The notes: generated by a model not told the origin, from the letters alone. Shown: positions 1 through 9,430, counted from the stretch's first letter. The stretch: DNA of 64,000 nucleotides from Bacillus wiedmannii (GCF_001583695.1 NZ_LOBC01000014.1:1-64000); one strand, 5' to 3'. Translations and numbers: made by a program.

Positions 1-177
1 GTATTACGTGTATTAACTGTAGTATTAGGTGATACTTCTCCTGTACCACCTGATAATGATCCAATTTGTACGTTTTTAGCTGTACCGAATGCAAGATTAG
101 TATCGACTAACACTTGTCTTACTGTTGATTTAAGCTGCTTCTGTGCGATTCAGTGCTTACGCGACGTTTCTATCTAA
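1..177 (+). CDS. exsY: Exosporium protein ExsY (CotY/CotZ family), 3' part only
   Basis: Only the last 58 codons are in the window; the frame is open from base 1 to TAA at 175-177, followed by a second TAA. The protein ends in CFCAIQCLRDVSI and carries PVPPDNDPICTFLAVPNARL, which I recognise as the C-terminus of the cysteine-rich ExsY/CotY exosporium proteins. These self-assemble through disulphides to build the basal layer of the exosporium. The position next to cotO and convergent with it is the exsY position in the B. cereus group, so ExsY is preferred over its close paralogue CotY. The two cannot be fully separated from the C-terminus alone. Confidence 0.88.
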   Translation, partial: VLRVLTVVLGDTSPVPPDNDPICTFLAVPNARLVSTNTCLTVDLSCFCAIQCLRDVSI

Positions 178-205
178 TAAGTGAAGTAAACTAAAAAACT
201 ATTGG

Positions 206-231
206 GGTGGTAGAAGCTTTCTACCACCTTT
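206..231. terminator. Bidirectional terminator between exsY and cotO
   Basis: A perfect 10-bp stem (GGTGGTAGAA / TTCTACCACC) with a 3-nt loop is followed by TTT on the + strand. It lies between two convergent genes and can serve both. Confidence 0.75.
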
Positions 232-237
232 ACATAT

Positions 238-747
238 TTAAAAGCCGGCCATACTAATCGATTGGATATCATCTATAGACAACCTAATATCTCTCATACT
301 ATTTTGCGGCATAATGGATACAATGCCATTACGATACGATATGATTGATCCAATATAAGAAACTGTAGCCGTTTTTATTCTGCACCTTACTTTCGGAATG
401 TAATGAGGACGGTTTAATAAGAAATGAATTTTCTCATCATTATTCATATCCTTAAATGATTTATTATACGGAACAGTTCTCACTAGCTCTTGCTGTTCTT
501 GTACTTGTTCCTCTTCTTCTATTTTTTCTTCTACTTGTTCTTCTTGTTGCTCTTCTTGTTGTTCTATTACTTCTTCCACAGCACTACTTACAGCCTTTTC
601 GTTTCTATTACTTCGCTCTTTTCGATCCTCATTTTCAAAGTTTGTTAAGATAATCCTTTTTATTTTCGGTGCAGCAAGTTCCATACTTACTTGCGCAATA
701 TATAACAACGGTTTTCCAACTGTTGAACTTTTATTTTTATTCTTCAC
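238..747 (-). CDS. cotO: Spore coat protein CotO
   Basis: A 169-residue protein with a lysine/glutamate/glutamine-rich low-complexity middle (roughly residues 45-95) and a conserved C-terminal domain (PHYIPKVRCRI ... ISYRNGIVSIMPQ ... DDIQSISM) typical of the CotO family. CotO is a spore coat/exosporium assembly protein in the B. anthracis group. The longest ORF begins at 780, but a strong GGGAGGG at 754-760 sits 6 nt before a GTG at 747, so the GTG is the likely start. It lies between exsY (convergent) and fabI (same strand, 162 bp upstream). Expression late in the mother cell is inferred from family function; no promoter was identified. Confidence 0.85.
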   Translation of the reverse strand: MKNKNKSSTVGKPLLYIAQVSMELAAPKIKRIILTNFENEDRKERSNRNEKAVSSAVEEVIEQQEEQQEEQVEEKIEEEEQVQEQQELVRTVPYNKSFKDMNNDEKIHFLLNRPHYIPKVRCRIKTATVSYIGSIISYRNGIVSIMPQNSMRDIRLSIDDIQSISMAGF

Positions 748-857
748 ACTCGTCCCTCCCACTTCCATACGTAGCTGCATAAATCGTGTACTATTATAGT
801 TATATTCATAACGTGGTAAGAACTTTCGTTAAAAATCATTCTTTCTAAGAACAAATA

Positions 858-894
858 AAAAGGACAATCTCAGCATTTAGAGATTGTCCTTTAA
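858..894 (-). terminator. fabI terminator
   Basis: Thirteen-bp stem AAAGGACAATCTC / GAGATTGTCCTTT with an 8-nt loop and a T-run on the minus strand, just downstream of fabI. Confidence 0.85.
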
Positions 895-909
895 AAATTA
901 CTATTATAT

Positions 910-1680
910 TTATCCTAGGATATGATACCCTGAATCAACGTGAATGTTTTCTCCTGTTACGCCGCGTGCTAAATCACTGAATAAGAATACTGCTGTATCC
1001 CCAACTTCTTCTGGAGTTGTTGTACGACGAAGTGGTGCGCGCTCCTCAATTTCTCTTAAGATTGAGTTAAAGTCGCCTACACCTTTTGCAGACAACGTAC
1101 GAATTGGTCCTGCAGAAATAGCGTTAACGCGAATGCCATGTTGACCTAAATCGTTAGCTAAATATTTCACGCTCGCTTCTAATGAAGCTTTTGCAACACC
1201 CATTACGTTATAATTTTTCACAACGCGCTCGCCGCCAAGGTATGTTAACGTTAAAATATTTCCGCCTTCTGTCATTACTTTCTTCGCTTCTCTTGCTACA
1301 GCTGTTAAAGAGAATGCACTAATATTTTGTGCAAGTAAAAATCCATCGCGAGAAGTATCTACAAATTCACCTTTTAAATCATCACGATTTGCAAAAGCTA
1401 TACAATGTGCAACACCGTGAATTGTACCAACCTCTTGCTTGATTGTTTCAAAGCAAGCTGTAAGTTCTTCATCATTTGTTACATCACAAGGTAATACAAG
1501 TGATTCTTGTCCTTCTAATGTGTCCGCTAATTCACGAACGTTTCTTTCTAAACGTTCTCCTGCATATGTGAAGATTAGTTTTGCACCTGCATTATGCAAA
1601 GAGCGAGCAATTCCCCACGCAATACTTCTTTGGTTCGCAACGCCCATAACAACAAATGTTTTCCCTTGTAATAGTTCCAT
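910..1680 (-). CDS. fabI: Enoyl-[acyl-carrier-protein] reductase FabI
   Basis: A 256-residue short-chain dehydrogenase-type protein that reduces trans-2-enoyl-ACP with NAD(P)H in the last step of each fatty-acid elongation round. The FabI-type nucleotide-binding start GVANQRSIAWGIA is at residues 13-25. The catalytic signature is Tyr147, Tyr157 and Lys164 (Y-x6-K spacing FabI uses). Length matches the family (about 258). It is monocistronic: a terminator follows and a FapR-type operator precedes it, so repression by FapR and relief by malonyl-CoA are expected. It is the FabI type that triclosan-class inhibitors target in this group; sensitivity cannot be read here. Confidence 0.97.
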   Translation of the reverse strand: MELLQGKTFVVMGVANQRSIAWGIARSLHNAGAKLIFTYAGERLERNVRELADTLEGQESLVLPCDVTNDEELTACFETIKQEVGTIHGVAHCIAFANRDDLKGEFVDTSRDGFLLAQNISAFSLTAVAREAKKVMTEGGNILTLTYLGGERVVKNYNVMGVAKASLEASVKYLANDLGQHGIRVNAISAGPIRTLSAKGVGDFNSILREIEERAPLRRTTTPEEVGDTAVFLFSDLARGVTGENIHVDSGYHILG

Positions 1681-1713
1681 GATATATCCTCCCAGAATTA
1701 CTTATACTTGTTA

Positions 1714-1730
1714 TTAGTACCTGATACTAT
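1714..1730. promoter_or_regulatory. FapR operator upstream of fabI
   Basis: TTAGTACCTGATACTAT matches the FapR palindrome TTAGTACCnnnTACTAA at all but the last base. On the minus strand a TATAAT lies just upstream of it, so bound FapR would cover the start of transcription. Confidence 0.8.
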
Positions 1731-1765
1731 AATTATAGTACCATAAAACCTCTTAAAGGCAAACA

Positions 1766-1802
1766 AAAAAGTCATTAACTTAAATTTTGTTAATGACTTT
1801 TT
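1766..1802 (-). terminator. rmlD terminator overlapping its stop codon
   Basis: Fourteen-bp stem AAAAAGTCATTAAC / GTTAATGACTTTTT with a 9-nt A/T loop. The rmlD stop codon lies inside the stem, and a T-run follows on the minus strand. Confidence 0.85.
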
Positions 1803-2644
1803 GTTTCTATAAAAAACCGCTCTAATCCTTCTTCCCAAGAAGGCATTTGTGAAAAACCATTTAATCGTAGCATGTTATGTTGAAAAACAGAATATTTTGG
1901 TCTCGCTGCCGCCGCTCCAAATTCTTCGGTTGAAACAGGTAATACATTCACTTTCATATTTGCATACGCAAATATTTTTTTTGCAAATTCAAACCAAGAA
2001 CATGAGCCTCTATTTGATACATGATACGTACCATATAAAGAAGTATGCATGAGCTTATTAATCATCACATTTAAATCCGCCACATAAGTAGGAGAGCCGA
2101 TTTGATCCGCTACAACAGACACTTCTGTCCTGTCTTTCCCTAATCGCATCATCGTTTTCACAAAATTATTTCCATGCTTACCATATAACCACGATGTGCG
2201 AACGATAAAATATTTATTATGTAACTCTTTGACAAACTGCTCTCCTGCATACTTAGAAGCCCCGTATACATTTATCGGTGATGGATTATGAAACTCATGA
2301 TAGCCATCTGGTCTGTCACCTTGAAATACATAATCGGTACTAATATAAACCAACTTTGCCCCTACTAATTGTGAAGCAACCGCTACATTGCGAGCTCCTA
2401 TTGCATTTATTACATAAGCAAGGTCTTGTTCTTTCTCAGCATGATCAACCTTCGTATACGCTGCACAATGAATAATTATATGTGGCCTTATCTCTTGTAC
2501 CACTTGCTGCATTTGGGATATATTTGTTATATCTAGTAACTTTTTATCAAATGGATATATGTCATATTCTTCAGGATTTAACTCTTCTTGTAGTTGCTTT
2601 CCCAATTGACCATTTGCTCCCGTTATGATAATCCGTTCTTTCAT
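1790..2644 (-). CDS. rmlD: dTDP-4-dehydrorhamnose reductase RmlD
   Basis: A 284-residue SDR protein that reduces dTDP-4-keto-L-rhamnose to dTDP-L-rhamnose with NAD(P)H, the last step of the pathway. TGANGQLGKQL near residue 8 is the glycine-rich nucleotide site; YGASKYAGE carries the catalytic Tyr-x3-Lys. It is the last gene of the rmlACBD operon, 11 bp after rmlB, and ends in an intrinsic terminator. In the B. cereus group this operon beside bclA supplies rhamnose for the BclA oligosaccharides of the exosporium (established). Codon use and spacing fit the neighbours. Confidence 0.95.
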   Translation of the reverse strand: MKERIIITGANGQLGKQLQEELNPEEYDIYPFDKKLLDITNISQMQQVVQEIRPHIIIHCAAYTKVDHAEKEQDLAYVINAIGARNVAVASQLVGAKLVYISTDYVFQGDRPDGYHEFHNPSPINVYGASKYAGEQFVKELHNKYFIVRTSWLYGKHGNNFVKTMMRLGKDRTEVSVVADQIGSPTYVADLNVMINKLMHTSLYGTYHVSNRGSCSWFEFAKKIFAYANMKVNVLPVSTEEFGAAAARPKYSVFQHNMLRLNGFSQMPSWEEGLERFFIETKSH

Positions 2645-2655
2645 TTATATGCCCC

Positions 2656-3627
2656 TTATTTTTCTTTTAGTGGTTTCCACCATTCTATATGATGTTCATA
2701 CCATTCCACCGTTTCTTTTAGCCCCTGTTCAAACGTATACTGCGGTTCCCACCCGAGCTCATTCTTCATCTTTTGTGCATCAATCGCATAACGACGATCA
2801 TGCCCTAAACGGTCTGTAACATACGCAATATCTTCTTTCGTTCTTCCTAAGAGAGAGATAATTTGTTCCACAACATCTACATTGGTTTTTTCATTATTTC
2901 CACCTATATTATATACTTCTCCTATATGTCCCTTATGCAGAACAACGTCAATCGCACTACAATGATCCGTTACATGTAACCAATCTCTTACATTTAATCC
3001 ATCGCCATATAACGGTAGTTTTTTTCCTTCCAGCGCATTCGTAACCATTAACGGAATTAACTTTTCAGGATATTGATACGGCCCATAGTTATTGGAGCAA
3101 CGCGTTACTATAACTGGTAATTGATATGTTTTATAATAAGATAAAGCTATCATGTCGGCGCTCGCCTTGCTTGAAGAATATGGACTATTTGGAGCTAACG
3201 GGGTTTCCTCGGTAAATCGCCCTGTTTTCCCTAAAGAGCCGTACACCTCATCTGTTGATACTTGCACGAGTTTAATATGTGGATATTTTTTTACTAATTC
3301 TAATAATGTGACTGTCCCAATTACATTTGTATCATAAAAAGGGATCGGATTTTCAATACTACGGTCCACATGTGATTCAGCTGCGAAATTTACAATCACA
3401 TGGACGTCTCGCTCTTTTATGACATGCTCTAGCAGCTCTCCATTTTGAATTTCTCCTTTTACAAAAGAGTAATTAGGATGCCCTTGAAGAGACTTCACGT
3501 TATTTAAATTCCCGCTATATGTTAATGCATCGAAATTAATAATTTTATATGTTTCATATCTTTGTAACATGTAATGAACAAAGTTACTTCCAATAAATCC
3601 GGCCCCACCTGTTACTAATATATTCAT
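2656..3627 (-). CDS. rmlB: dTDP-glucose 4,6-dehydratase RmlB
   Basis: A 323-residue extended SDR that oxidises, dehydrates and reduces dTDP-glucose to dTDP-4-keto-6-deoxyglucose, keeping NAD bound. TGGAGFIGSNF at residues 6-16 is the NAD fold; STDEVYG and YSSSKASAD (Tyr-x3-Lys) are the RmlB signatures, with the Asp-Glu pair of STDEVYG acting in the dehydration. It sits between rmlC (16 bp away) and rmlD (11 bp away) in one transcription unit. Length is typical for Firmicute RmlB. Confidence 0.96.
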   Translation of the reverse strand: MNILVTGGAGFIGSNFVHYMLQRYETYKIINFDALTYSGNLNNVKSLQGHPNYSFVKGEIQNGELLEHVIKERDVHVIVNFAAESHVDRSIENPIPFYDTNVIGTVTLLELVKKYPHIKLVQVSTDEVYGSLGKTGRFTEETPLAPNSPYSSSKASADMIALSYYKTYQLPVIVTRCSNNYGPYQYPEKLIPLMVTNALEGKKLPLYGDGLNVRDWLHVTDHCSAIDVVLHKGHIGEVYNIGGNNEKTNVDVVEQIISLLGRTKEDIAYVTDRLGHDRRYAIDAQKMKNELGWEPQYTFEQGLKETVEWYEHHIEWWKPLKEK

Positions 3628-3643
3628 ATAACAACTCTCCTAC

Positions 3644-4189
3644 TCAAAAGCTATCTTCGCATTCCTGAAGTAACGGTAATATTCGATCTTTATCAGACAA
3701 AATAGGACTTGTTACCGGCCATGGAATTGCTAATTCTTTATCGCTCCAAAGTAACCCTGAGTCATGCTCGGCGCTATAATATTCATCTACTTTATACATA
3801 ACAATCGTATGCGGAACAAGTGTACAAAAACCATGTGCAAATCCTTTTGGCACTAATAATTGCCGGTGATTATCTGCACTTAAAATATATCCTCTCCACT
3901 GTTGAAACGTTGGGGAATCTTTTCGTAAATCGACGATAACGTCATAGATTGCTCCTTGCATAACTTGAATAAGTTTCGTTTGTGCTTTCGGATTTTTTTG
4001 AAAGTGTAATCCCCGAATCGTTCCCGCCTGCGCTGAATAAGATACGTTATCCTGTACAAACGAATACGTAACCCCTAATGTTTCTAGCACCTTCTTATTA
4101 TAACTTTCTGTAAAAAAGCCACGCTCATCTCCAAATAACCTCGGTTCTAACAATTTTGCGTCGGTAAAGTTTGTTTCTACAACTTTCAT
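3644..4189 (-). CDS. rmlC: dTDP-4-dehydrorhamnose 3,5-epimerase RmlC
   Basis: A 181-residue cupin-fold enzyme that epimerises C3 and C5 of the 4-keto sugar. Family motifs are visible: RLFGDERGFFTESYN, GTIRGLHFQ with the catalytic His, and the KGFAHGFCTL strand. It lies 8 bp downstream of rmlA and 16 bp upstream of rmlB, so the four genes are one operon in the order A-C-B-D. Confidence 0.96.
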   Translation of the reverse strand: MKVVETNFTDAKLLEPRLFGDERGFFTESYNKKVLETLGVTYSFVQDNVSYSAQAGTIRGLHFQKNPKAQTKLIQVMQGAIYDVIVDLRKDSPTFQQWRGYILSADNHRQLLVPKGFAHGFCTLVPHTIVMYKVDEYYSAEHDSGLLWSDKELAIPWPVTSPILSDKDRILPLLQECEDSF

Positions 4190-4197
4190 ATTCTCAC

Positions 4198-4935
4198 CTA
4201 TTCTCCGTTAAACTGTTTCCCAAAGTTTATATCCCTCGCTAACGTATTCGCCTTTTGAAGAGAAACATGAGTTCCCGCATCCGTCCACCAACCGCTCATT
4301 TCATTATAAGTAAGTACCCCTCGTTTTAAATACCAATTATTAATATCTGTAATTTCAAGTTCTCCCCTTGCGGAAGGTTTTAATTCTTTTATATAAGAAA
4401 AAACTTTCGAATCATACAAATAAATTCCTGTAACTGCATAAGAACTTTTCGGCTCTTTCGGCTTTTCTTCAATTTCAATTATTTTTCGGTTTTGAATATT
4501 TGCTACACCAAATCTCTCCGGATCATCTACAGATTGCAGCAGTACTTTCGCACCTTCTTTTTGATTTGCAAACTCTTCAACATACGGACGAATGTCATCT
4601 GAAAAAATATTATCCCCTAATATAACTACCATGCGATCATTCCCAACGAAATCCTCACAAAGCCCTAATGCTTGTGCAATTCCGCCAGCCTTATCTTGCA
4701 CACGATACGTAAAGGACACGCCAAACTCTTGACCGCTCCCTAAAAAACTAACAACATCCCCCATATGCTCTTTACCTGTAATAATCATAATATCTGTAAT
4801 CTCGCATTGTTTTAGCTTATATACCGCATGATAAATCATTGGGTAACGTCCAACAGGAAGCAAATGTTTATTCGTTACTTTCGTTATTGGATATAATCTC
4901 GATCCAGTTCCACCTGCTAAAATAATTCCTTTCAT
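4198..4935 (-). CDS. rmlA: Glucose-1-phosphate thymidylyltransferase RmlA
   Basis: A 245-residue nucleotidyltransferase making dTDP-glucose from dTTP and glucose-1-phosphate, the entry step to rhamnose. The N-terminal GGTGSRLYPIT is the nucleotide-binding loop; ILGDNIF and EKPKEPKSSYAVTGIY are the acceptor motifs. It is at the short end of the family (about 245 versus about 290), like other B. cereus group copies, lacking the C-terminal extension. Only 14 bp separate it from the upstream glycosyltransferase, so the rhamnose genes are probably cotranscribed with the glycosyltransferase/methyltransferase genes before them. Confidence 0.95.
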   Translation of the reverse strand: MKGIILAGGTGSRLYPITKVTNKHLLPVGRYPMIYHAVYKLKQCEITDIMIITGKEHMGDVVSFLGSGQEFGVSFTYRVQDKAGGIAQALGLCEDFVGNDRMVVILGDNIFSDDIRPYVEEFANQKEGAKVLLQSVDDPERFGVANIQNRKIIEIEEKPKEPKSSYAVTGIYLYDSKVFSYIKELKPSARGELEITDINNWYLKRGVLTYNEMSGWWTDAGTHVSLQKANTLARDINFGKQFNGE

Positions 4936-4949
4936 CCTGCATCTCTCCC

Positions 4950-5630
4950 TTATGATGGAGATAGTATATCTTTGTAATGTTCTACAAACACTTTCCGATA
5001 CTTCTCATATGTATCCGCATCAAACTCATCCCCGTTGTAATGAATACACCATAAATTTGCTTGATTAGGGATACCAATTAAATAACCCGCTTTTTGAAAC
5101 TCTAAAGACTGCGACACATCATAAAAGTGGAATCCTTGAAACAAGTCTTCTCGCCATGGAATATCATATTGTGTGGCCATTAATAATCCATCAATTGCCT
5201 GAACTGACATAAATGATTGATTCCCATAAAACAGCTGATCCAAATTTAATAGTTGATAATTCTGTCTTCTGTACTCAATCACTTTCCCTACTAAATTTTT
5301 CCCTTCCCACCATATCCCGTTACTCGGTAAAAACTGAGCACCAGCTACGCCAATTAAACCAAGTTTTTCGTTATCTTTAAAAAGTGAAATGAGTGTATAA
5401 AACATCTCTCGATTAATAAGATAAGTATCTTGATGTATATAAACCTTATACTTCGCGGGATATGCAAGTGCTCGGTTATATGCACTTGCCATACTTTTCG
5501 CATCCCGTATCGGAAAAATTTGTACAACATAACCAGGGGGAACAAAAAGGTTTCGTATTTGTCTCTCGCATTGTTCAAATAGCTCTTCATTATTTATACA
5601 AACAACGACTAATATTGTATGATTTTTCAT
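4950..5630 (-). CDS. StrF-like glycosyltransferase (second of a tandem pair)
   Basis: A 226-residue cytoplasmic protein of the StrF-type, glycosyltransferase-like family (GT-A fold). It starts with a beta-strand TILVVVCINN and contains KVYIHQDTYLI, where the H-x-D is the probable metal/nucleotide site, then GVAGAQFLPSNGIWW and DGLLMATQYDIPWREDLF. It closely resembles the next gene upstream (5643-6329), keeping the same blocks in the same order, so the two arose by tandem duplication. It sits between that gene (12-bp gap) and rmlA, which suggests transfer of rhamnose or a derived sugar in exosporium glycan assembly. Acceptor and donor are unknown. Confidence 0.8.
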   Translation of the reverse strand: MKNHTILVVVCINNEELFEQCERQIRNLFVPPGYVVQIFPIRDAKSMASAYNRALAYPAKYKVYIHQDTYLINREMFYTLISLFKDNEKLGLIGVAGAQFLPSNGIWWEGKNLVGKVIEYRRQNYQLLNLDQLFYGNQSFMSVQAIDGLLMATQYDIPWREDLFQGFHFYDVSQSLEFQKAGYLIGIPNQANLWCIHYNGDEFDADTYEKYRKVFVEHYKDILSPS

Positions 5631-5642
5631 TTTGTAGCCCCT

Positions 5643-6329
5643 CTATTCGTCTTGATTTACATCTGACATATAGTGCTCCACAAATATCTTTCTATACTTT
5701 TCATAGTTCGTCATATTCACATCAATATGATAATGAATGCACCACGCATCACGCTGTACAGGAACCCCCACTGTATAGCCAGCTTTTCTAAATTCAAATG
5801 ATTGAGACACATCATAAAAGTCAAACCCATCAAACAAGTCTTCCCGCCACGGAATATCGTATTGCGTTGCCATCAATAAACCGTCAATACATTCAACGGG
5901 CATAAATGTTTTTGACTCATGGTACGGTTTTTCTTGACTGGCCATATAAAATAAATCATTCATATAACCAATTACTTTTCCAACAACTCCTCTGCCTACA
6001 TTCCATGTTCCATTTGGAGGAACATATTGGGCTCCAACCATACCAATCATTCCAAGATGTTCATGTTCCTGAAACAATTGAATTAATCCGTATAAAAATC
6101 CCATATTTACAATGAAAACATCTTGATGTATATACACTTTATATTTCGCTGGATGCGAAATCGCTTTATTATATCCGCTCGTCATACTTTCTGCATTCCG
6201 AATCGGCATAAACTGTATCGTATATCCTGGTGGAACTGGCAATTGTAATATATGGCGCGCACATTGTGCATACATTTGCCGATCATTTATACACGTAACA
6301 AATAATATTGTTTTATCTGCCGCACTCAT
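5643..6329 (-). CDS. StrF-like glycosyltransferase (first of a tandem pair)
   Basis: A 228-residue paralogue of the protein encoded at 4950-5630: shared blocks include PPGY near residue 33, SGYNKAISHPAKYKVYIHQD, GMVGAQYVPPNGTW, DGLLMATQYDIPWREDLF and YDVSQSFEFRKAGY. No signal peptide or membrane segment is seen. Its ATG overlaps the stop of the upstream methyltransferase by 4 bp (ATGA), indicating translational coupling. A role in the sugar side chains of BclA is inferred from position between a methyltransferase and rmlACBD; it is not shown by the sequence. Confidence 0.8.
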   Translation of the reverse strand: MSAADKTILFVTCINDRQMYAQCARHILQLPVPPGYTIQFMPIRNAESMTSGYNKAISHPAKYKVYIHQDVFIVNMGFLYGLIQLFQEHEHLGMIGMVGAQYVPPNGTWNVGRGVVGKVIGYMNDLFYMASQEKPYHESKTFMPVECIDGLLMATQYDIPWREDLFDGFDFYDVSQSFEFRKAGYTVGVPVQRDAWCIHYHIDVNMTNYEKYRKIFVEHYMSDVNQDE

Positions 6330-7015
6330 AATTTTGATTTTTCTGCTTCAATAATGTATTGAAATACGACCGTCTCAGCCATGAAGCCACTTCCAAGACG
6401 ATATTTTTTACAAATTCCATATAATTCCTCAATAAGCGGTTCATACATTTTATGATCAACATATACACGATCTACTTTACTAATTGAATAGCCTGCTTTT
6501 AAAAACATTCGTAGCATTTCATTAAATGTAAAGAAGCGAATATGTGTTTTATCTAATAAACCATATTCTGTATACGTCCAATTTCCAGCAAGTAAGGGAG
6601 CTAATACTGAAATGTGTGAAACGTTCGGGATACTAGCCAAAATCACACCATTTTGCTTTATATATGGTTTTACTTTTTCTATTACAGCCCACGGATCAAA
6701 TAAATGCTCTAATACGTCACCAAATATAACACAATCAAATTGCTCCTCCTCATACGGCATATCCATTGTTTCTATATCGCCTAAAACAACATGATCTAGT
6801 TTTTCTTTTGCTTGTTCTGCCGCCTCTGGGAATGCCTCTATTCCTGATACACGTGTGCCATTTTCTTTTATGGCAGCTCCCAGTGCACCACTCGAGCAAC
6901 CGATATCAAGAACTTCTTTCCATTCCTTTTTTATATGCTTTAATAAATTTGGATTCACTGCATTATAATAATGCCCGGACTTTTCTTCGTATAAAGAATT
7001 TTTTGGGGAATTCAT
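6326..7015 (-). CDS. Class I SAM-dependent methyltransferase
   Basis: A 229-residue protein. VLDIGCSSGALGAAI is the SAM-binding motif I, and CVIFGDVLEHLFDPW the motif with the acidic/His cluster seen in UbiG-like methyltransferases. The ORF can begin at a GTG at 7024, but AAGGAG spaced 8 nt from the ATG at 7015 supports the later start. It is the first gene of a probable operon with two glycosyltransferases and rmlACBD. Since BclA glycans of this group contain O-methylated rhamnose (established), a sugar O-methyltransferase is a reasonable inference; the substrate is unproven. Confidence 0.8.
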   Translation of the reverse strand: MNSPKNSLYEEKSGHYYNAVNPNLLKHIKKEWKEVLDIGCSSGALGAAIKENGTRVSGIEAFPEAAEQAKEKLDHVVLGDIETMDMPYEEEQFDCVIFGDVLEHLFDPWAVIEKVKPYIKQNGVILASIPNVSHISVLAPLLAGNWTYTEYGLLDKTHIRFFTFNEMLRMFLKAGYSISKVDRVYVDHKMYEPLIEELYGICKKYRLGSGFMAETVVFQYIIEAEKSKL

Positions 7016-7073
7016 TTTACACACTCCTTATGCAAATTGAATTTGAAATATAAATCTCATCTAAAGTCTATAG

Positions 7074-7095
7074 ATGTAACCAGTACTGGTTACAT
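7074..7095. promoter_or_regulatory. 22-bp perfect palindrome upstream of the methyltransferase-rml operon
   Basis: The 20-base core TGTAACCAGTACTGGTTACA is its own reverse complement and extends one base further each side. It lies 59 bp upstream of the methyltransferase ATG (7015) and 66 bp downstream of the previous gene. There is no T-run beside it, which argues against an intrinsic terminator and for an operator. A possible minus-strand -10 (TATAGT) lies about 15 bp upstream of it. Confidence 0.5.
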
Positions 7096-7160
7096 TGCCG
7101 ATACTTTACTATATAACCAATCTATTAGAGTTAGAATCGTAATAAAAACGCAACCTATAA

Positions 7161-8255
7161 CTATTTATATTGTTCATCAAAAACACTCCGAAAATATTTG
7201 CGATTGTATTCAATTGCAGCATTATTCGGAACATAAGAAGCTGCTAATTCATTGTAATAATAAGCTTTATCTTGCTCGCCTAACTTGCTATAACAAATAC
7301 ACATTTGTAAATAGGGAATCCATGTGTAGCTAGCTGGACTGTGAAAAGGACTCTCTGTTGCCATTGTCACTTCTGTTGCAAGTTTAAACCAAAAAATTGC
7401 CTCATTATATTTTTGTTGATCCATATATATATATCCTATTCTTGTACAATTCTCTCCTCTAGGGACATCATACCGAAATGACTTTACACAAGATTCAACT
7501 GCCTTCTCCCACATTCCAAGCTTTGCATAGCAATCTCCTAATTTACCACATGCATAAATTTTCTCTTCATACCAACCTTCGTCTTGATTAAGAAATGTTT
7601 CATATAGCAGAACTGCATCATCATATTTTTGATTATCCATAGATTCATTCGCGTAATAAAACAAATCTCTCGGACTCAATTCCTCTCCAGCTGCTACGGC
7701 ATCTTGAAAAATTTTCAAATTACGATTCGTTACTTTCTTTTCTTTCTTATGTGTAATCGCCACATTACTATTAAAAATCTCACCAAAAATAGCTAAATAC
7801 TCATGCACCTTTCCAAACCATTCAAATTGTTTTTCACGCTTTACAAGCCGATATCTTTTTGTACAGTATAAAGGTTTCCCATTAGAATCCATTACAAGAT
7901 GATAAGGCATCGAAACAGCATCCACATTAGGATCTAACTCTCTTTTTAATAGCTTCAATGCCTCTTGAGCGTCTTCTAATAACACATCATCAGCATCTAG
8001 CCATAATATATATTCTTGCGTTGCTTTCGAAAAAGAAAAATTTCTAGCTGCCGAAAAATCATTAATCCATGGAAAGTCATATATGTTAGAGGTATATTGA
8101 GCTACAATTTCTTTCGTTCGATCAATGGAACCTGTATCAACTATAATAATTTCATCCACAATTTTTTCCACTGCGTCTAAACATCGACCGATTGTATTTT
8201 CCTCATCTCGAACAATCATACATAAACTAATTGTAATTCCTTGCTTGTTCAACAT
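7161..8255 (-). CDS. Family 2 glycosyltransferase with C-terminal TPR repeats
   Basis: A 364-residue protein. Residues 1-110 form a GT2 domain (ITISLCMIVRDEENTIGRCL; DEIIIVDTGSIDRT; LWLDADDVLLED with the metal-binding D-x-D). The rest is helical with TPR-like repeats (KYDDAVLLYETFLNQ; CYAKLGMWEKAVESCV; KYNEAIFWFKLA; CYSKLGEQDKAYYY). It resembles the SunS/TPR glycosyltransferases of Bacillus. The longest ORF starts at 8276, but AAGAGGGTG 5 nt before the ATG at 8255 favours that start. Divergent from bclA with 165 bp between, so it probably acts on BclA or other exosporium collagen-like proteins. Confidence 0.85.
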   Translation of the reverse strand: MLNKQGITISLCMIVRDEENTIGRCLDAVEKIVDEIIIVDTGSIDRTKEIVAQYTSNIYDFPWINDFSAARNFSFSKATQEYILWLDADDVLLEDAQEALKLLKRELDPNVDAVSMPYHLVMDSNGKPLYCTKRYRLVKREKQFEWFGKVHEYLAIFGEIFNSNVAITHKKEKKVTNRNLKIFQDAVAAGEELSPRDLFYYANESMDNQKYDDAVLLYETFLNQDEGWYEEKIYACGKLGDCYAKLGMWEKAVESCVKSFRYDVPRGENCTRIGYIYMDQQKYNEAIFWFKLATEVTMATESPFHSPASYTWIPYLQMCICYSKLGEQDKAYYYNELAASYVPNNAAIEYNRKYFRSVFDEQYK

Positions 8256-8381
8256 AATCACCCTCTTCCAAATCAATCATATGTTATACATACAATAAAC
8301 TTTCCATTTTTTTAACTTGCACAAGCTGTTTAAGATTTCTTTTCAATAATTCAAATGTCCGTGTCATTTTCTTCCGGTTTT

Positions 8382-8391
8382 GCATCTACTA
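8382..8391 (+). promoter_or_regulatory. Possible SigK-type -10 element of bclA
   Basis: GCATCTACTA agrees with the sigma-K -10 consensus GCATAnnnTA at all fixed positions but one and lies 29 bp before the bclA start. The -35 (AC) is too weak to be diagnostic. Mother-cell expression of bclA is established for the family. Confidence 0.35.
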
Positions 8392-8420
8392 TATAATGAA
8401 CGCTTTATGGAGGTGAATTT

Positions 8421-9308
<888 letters not shown>

Positions 9309-9318
9309 TTTTGTACGT

Positions 9319-9352
9319 AGCAGTAAGACTGATATCAGTTTTACTGCTTTTT
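9319..9352 (+). terminator. bclA terminator
   Basis: AGCAGTAAGACTGAT / ATCAGTTTTACTGCT forms a near-perfect stem with essentially no spare loop sequence, followed by TTTTT, 10 bp after the stop codon. Confidence 0.85.
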
Positions 9353-9430
9353 CATTGTTAAATTCAATCATTAAATCTTTCTTTTCTACATAGTCATAAT
9401 GTTGTATGACATTCCGCAGGAGGCACTTAT

